Assembly (NCBI GenBank): GCA_900757285.1
Contig: CAAENI010000122.1
Location: forward strand, 1-14,571
Direction: 5' to 3'
Length of the DNA: 14,571 nucleotides
DNA from: an uncultured Collinsella sp.
GTDB taxonomy: Bacteria; Actinomycetota; Coriobacteriia; Coriobacteriales; Coriobacteriaceae
In this document: piece by piece, positions 13,002-14,571 of the stretch
Position numbering within the stretch: the first letter of the stretch is position 1
How the letters are laid out: each line of letters begins with the position of its first letter
Position numbers and translations under genes: made by a program
The notes under the pieces: model-generated
What the model was told of the DNA's origin: nothing
Databases searched by the model: none
What the model saw: the letters and a program-made list of their open reading frames with translations, nothing else

Positions 13002-13412
13002 ATGGGCCTCTTCGATACGTTCTTCTCCAGCGTCACCGGCGGCAGTCGAGAGCCTCAAAAACCATCAAACGTCGAGCTCGAGCTGCGCCGCAGGCTTACT
13101 GTGCTCGCAAGCGACGAGGCCACTCAAGACACTCCCCTGCGCTATTTCCTGCGCTGGGCGGGGCAAGTCCAGGGCGTTGGCTTTCGCTTTACCAACACCA
13201 ACCTCGCGCAGGCACGCGCGCTCACCGGCTGGGTGCGTAACATGGAAGACGGCTCAGTCGAGATGGAGATACAGGGGGCTCCGGCAAATATCCTATCTCA
13301 TCTCGAGGCGCTTCATGCCTCCTACGAGCGTATGGGAACGCGTTTTCGCCTCGTAGACGCCCAGGCCCGAGCCCCACTTGCCAATGAAGACGGTTTCACG
13401 CCTCGTTATTAG
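13002..13412 (+). CDS. Acylphosphatase-domain protein with N-terminal extension
   Basis: A 136-residue protein whose residues about 47-136 are an acylphosphatase domain, which hydrolyses carboxyl-phosphate bonds such as acetyl phosphate. The phosphate loop GQVQGVGFRF gives the catalytic Arg62, and GWVRNMEDGSVEME gives the catalytic Asn80. Ordinary acylphosphatases are about 90-100 residues, so the first about 45 residues (MGLFDTFFSS, then a charged helix with ELELRRRL) are an addition of unknown role. The start ATG 13002 lies 2 bases after the preceding stop with only a weak ribosome site, which suggests translational coupling. Starting further downstream would remove the extension, but no better site is seen. 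Confidence 0.85.
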   Translation: MGLFDTFFSSVTGGSREPQKPSNVELELRRRLTVLASDEATQDTPLRYFLRWAGQVQGVGFRFTNTNLAQARALTGWVRNMEDGSVEMEIQGAPANILSHLEALHASYERMGTRFRLVDAQARAPLANEDGFTPRY

Positions 13413-13473
13413 TATTGTGTGCTAAATACGGTATCATTTACCTACGACCGTTGATAGAAAAGAGGCGAGGCGC

Positions 13474-13854
13474 ATGGCGGTGCAAAGAAGGAATACCAGG
13501 CAGCGAAAGCTGGTTCTTGACGCCGTGCGCCAAAGCTATAACCATCCCACCGCCGACGAAATCTACAACGTCGTGCGCGCGCAGGATGACAAAATCAGCC
13601 GCGGCACGGTCTACCGCAACCTCAATCTCTTGGCCGACGCCGGCGAGATTCTCTCCATCAAGACGCCGGGCGGCAGCCGCTTCGATCGCACGATCGAGCC
13701 GCATGCGCATATCATCTGCACCTCGTGCAGCCGCGTCATCGACATACCACTCCCCTTCGATGCCCAGCTCGACGCCAAGGCATCCGAGCAAATCGGCTGG
13801 CACGTCACGTCGCACTACACCATCTTCGAGGGTCTCTGCCCCGACTGCCGGTAG
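13474..13854 (+). CDS. Fur-family regulator, PerR-like
   Basis: A 126-residue metal-dependent regulator. The winged helix is at residues about 9-65 (TRQRKLVLDAVR, HPTADEIYNVV, SRGTVYRNLNLLADAGEI). The structural zinc site is Cys82 and Cys85 (CTSC) with Cys122 and Cys125 (CPDC). The five regulatory ligands of Bacillus PerR have counterparts: His24 (HPTADEIY), Asp71 (SRFDRT), His77 and His79 (PHAHIIC) and Asp90 (RVIDIP). The Asp at the last position is the feature that separates PerR from Fur, so peroxide sensing through iron or manganese is likely but not proven. The ribosome site is GAGGCGAGG just before ATG. No catalase or peroxidase gene is in the window. The next gene is convergent, 15 bases away, with no terminator between them. 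Confidence 0.92.
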   Translation: MAVQRRNTRQRKLVLDAVRQSYNHPTADEIYNVVRAQDDKISRGTVYRNLNLLADAGEILSIKTPGGSRFDRTIEPHAHIICTSCSRVIDIPLPFDAQLDAKASEQIGWHVTSHYTIFEGLCPDCR

Positions 13855-13869
13855 ATGTTTGGGACATGC

Positions 13870-14571
13870 CTACTCGGCAAGCAGGCGACGCAGTTCTTCT
13901 TCGACCGTGTACACATAGCGGACGCGGTCGTTGATGCCACGCATAGAGGGATTGCAGCTCTCCATTAGATAAGGATGGCCCACTACGTTGAGCATGTCGC
14001 GGTCGTTCTCGTTATCGCCAAACGCCATCATCTCATCGGGCGAAATACCCAGGGCACGACCGTAATCGGCAAGCGCGGAACCCTTACCCGAATCAAAGCC
14101 GATAAAGTCCGTCCATTCGGTTCCCGATGTCATGACATCGACTCGATCGCTAAAGTGGCGCTCAAAATACTCCAGCGCCGCCGGCTGATTCACCTCGGGC
14201 GTCTGGAAGGCAATCTTAATGACGTCCTCTTCGATGTCCTCGGGACGGTCGACCACCGCCACATCGCAGTGGACCTCATAGCGCAAATGATCGACGAACG
14301 CATCGTTGCCGCTCATGGTGTAGAGGTGCCCCTCACACGAAAGGGTCACGTCGGCATGGGGATATGCAATCACGGCATTCGCGATATCCATAGCAAGGCT
14401 ACGCTCCATGGAACGCTTGACAACGGCGCGTCCCTCGCTCATCACCAGAGCTCCGTTTTCGCATACATAGGCGAGCTCATCGGCCACCGGGGCAAACAGA
14501 TAGCGCAAGCTCGCATATTGACGGCCGCTCGCCGGCATAAACACGATACCGCGACGATGCAGCTCATCGAT
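13870..14571 (-). CDS. Cof-type HAD-superfamily phosphatase (partial, 5' end off the window)
   Basis: 233 residues are visible; the start and the N-terminal nucleophile Asp motif lie beyond the right edge. The frame stays open to the last base (IDELHRRGIVFMPASGRQYA), which is the normal lead into motif II, with ASGR carrying the Ser. YVCENGALVM is the family's conserved ENGA strand. Motif III Lys is in FIGFDSGKGSALADY and motif IV is FGDNENDRDML with its acidic residues. The insertion between motifs II and III is the C2 cap of the Cof group. Such enzymes dephosphorylate sugar phosphates, flavin or PLP; the substrate cannot be told. It ends convergent with the PerR-like gene. Confidence 0.92.
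   Translation of the reverse strand: MDELHRRGIVFMPASGRQYASLRYLFAPVADELAYVCENGALVMSEGRAVVKRSMERSLAMDIANAVIAYPHADVTLSCEGHLYTMSGNDAFVDHLRYEVHCDVAVVDRPEDIEEDVIKIAFQTPEVNQPAALEYFERHFSDRVDVMTSGTEWTDFIGFDSGKGSALADYGRALGISPDEMMAFGDNENDRDMLNVVGHPYLMESCNPSMRGINDRVRYVYTVEEELRRLLAE

Noticed and set aside
13421..13437. Possible Fur/PerR box and -10 upstream of the PerR-like gene (ATACGGTAT, TATCAT)
   Set aside because: The palindrome is only 4-1-4 bases, and no -35 lies at a usable distance; not strong enough to list.

Overview
The window looks like ordinary chromosome from a high-GC Gram-positive gut bacterium. Gene content and protein style (ferredoxin-tailed aldo/keto reductases, amino-acid permeases with a secreted N-terminal domain, strong AGGAGG-type ribosome sites, GTG and TTG starts) suggest Coriobacteriia, most likely Collinsella or a close relative. 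This is inference; there is no rRNA or other marker gene here. I see no phage, transposase, CRISPR array, tRNA or rRNA.

Layout. 1-1724 (minus): a polar amino-acid ABC importer, with a lipoprotein binding protein followed by the start of its permease, which runs off the left edge; a stem-loop lies between them. 1872-5187 (minus): endonuclease IV (nfo), a Gfo/Idh/MocA oxidoreductase and an aldo/keto reductase with two C-terminal [4Fe-4S] motifs. Two copies of a palindromic intergenic element sit in this block (2759-2844 and 3922-4007). 5351-7153 (plus): a cyclase-family hydrolase and a ketopantoate-reductase-like enzyme, with a terminator hairpin immediately before the second. 7263-8435 (minus): a two-helix small membrane protein and a secreted coiled-coil protein. 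8748-10331: metY (O-acetylhomoserine sulfhydrylase, minus), with a long leader encoding a 17-residue peptide, divergent from a LysR-type regulator (plus). 11334-13854 (plus): rnhA, a second Gfo/Idh/MocA oxidoreductase, an acylphosphatase and a Fur/PerR-family regulator. 13870-14571 (minus): a Cof-type HAD phosphatase that runs off the right edge.

How the genes work together. The clearest regulatory unit is metY/lysR. Two overlapping divergent promoters are readable. A near-ideal LysR-type palindrome lies just after the predicted lysR start point. The metY transcript would carry about 175 bases of leader, with a well-placed Shine-Dalgarno, a short ORF containing two Cys codons, and two mutually exclusive hairpins. 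That is the layout of a translation-coupled sulfur sensor.

The most novel-looking observations are that metY leader and the pair of palindromic elements. The central arm bases of the two element copies differ but stay paired, and the remaining differences become G-U pairs only if the minus strand is the transcript. Most other genes are recognisable housekeeping or accessory metabolic genes. I found no evidence for a defence system or a new multi-gene system.
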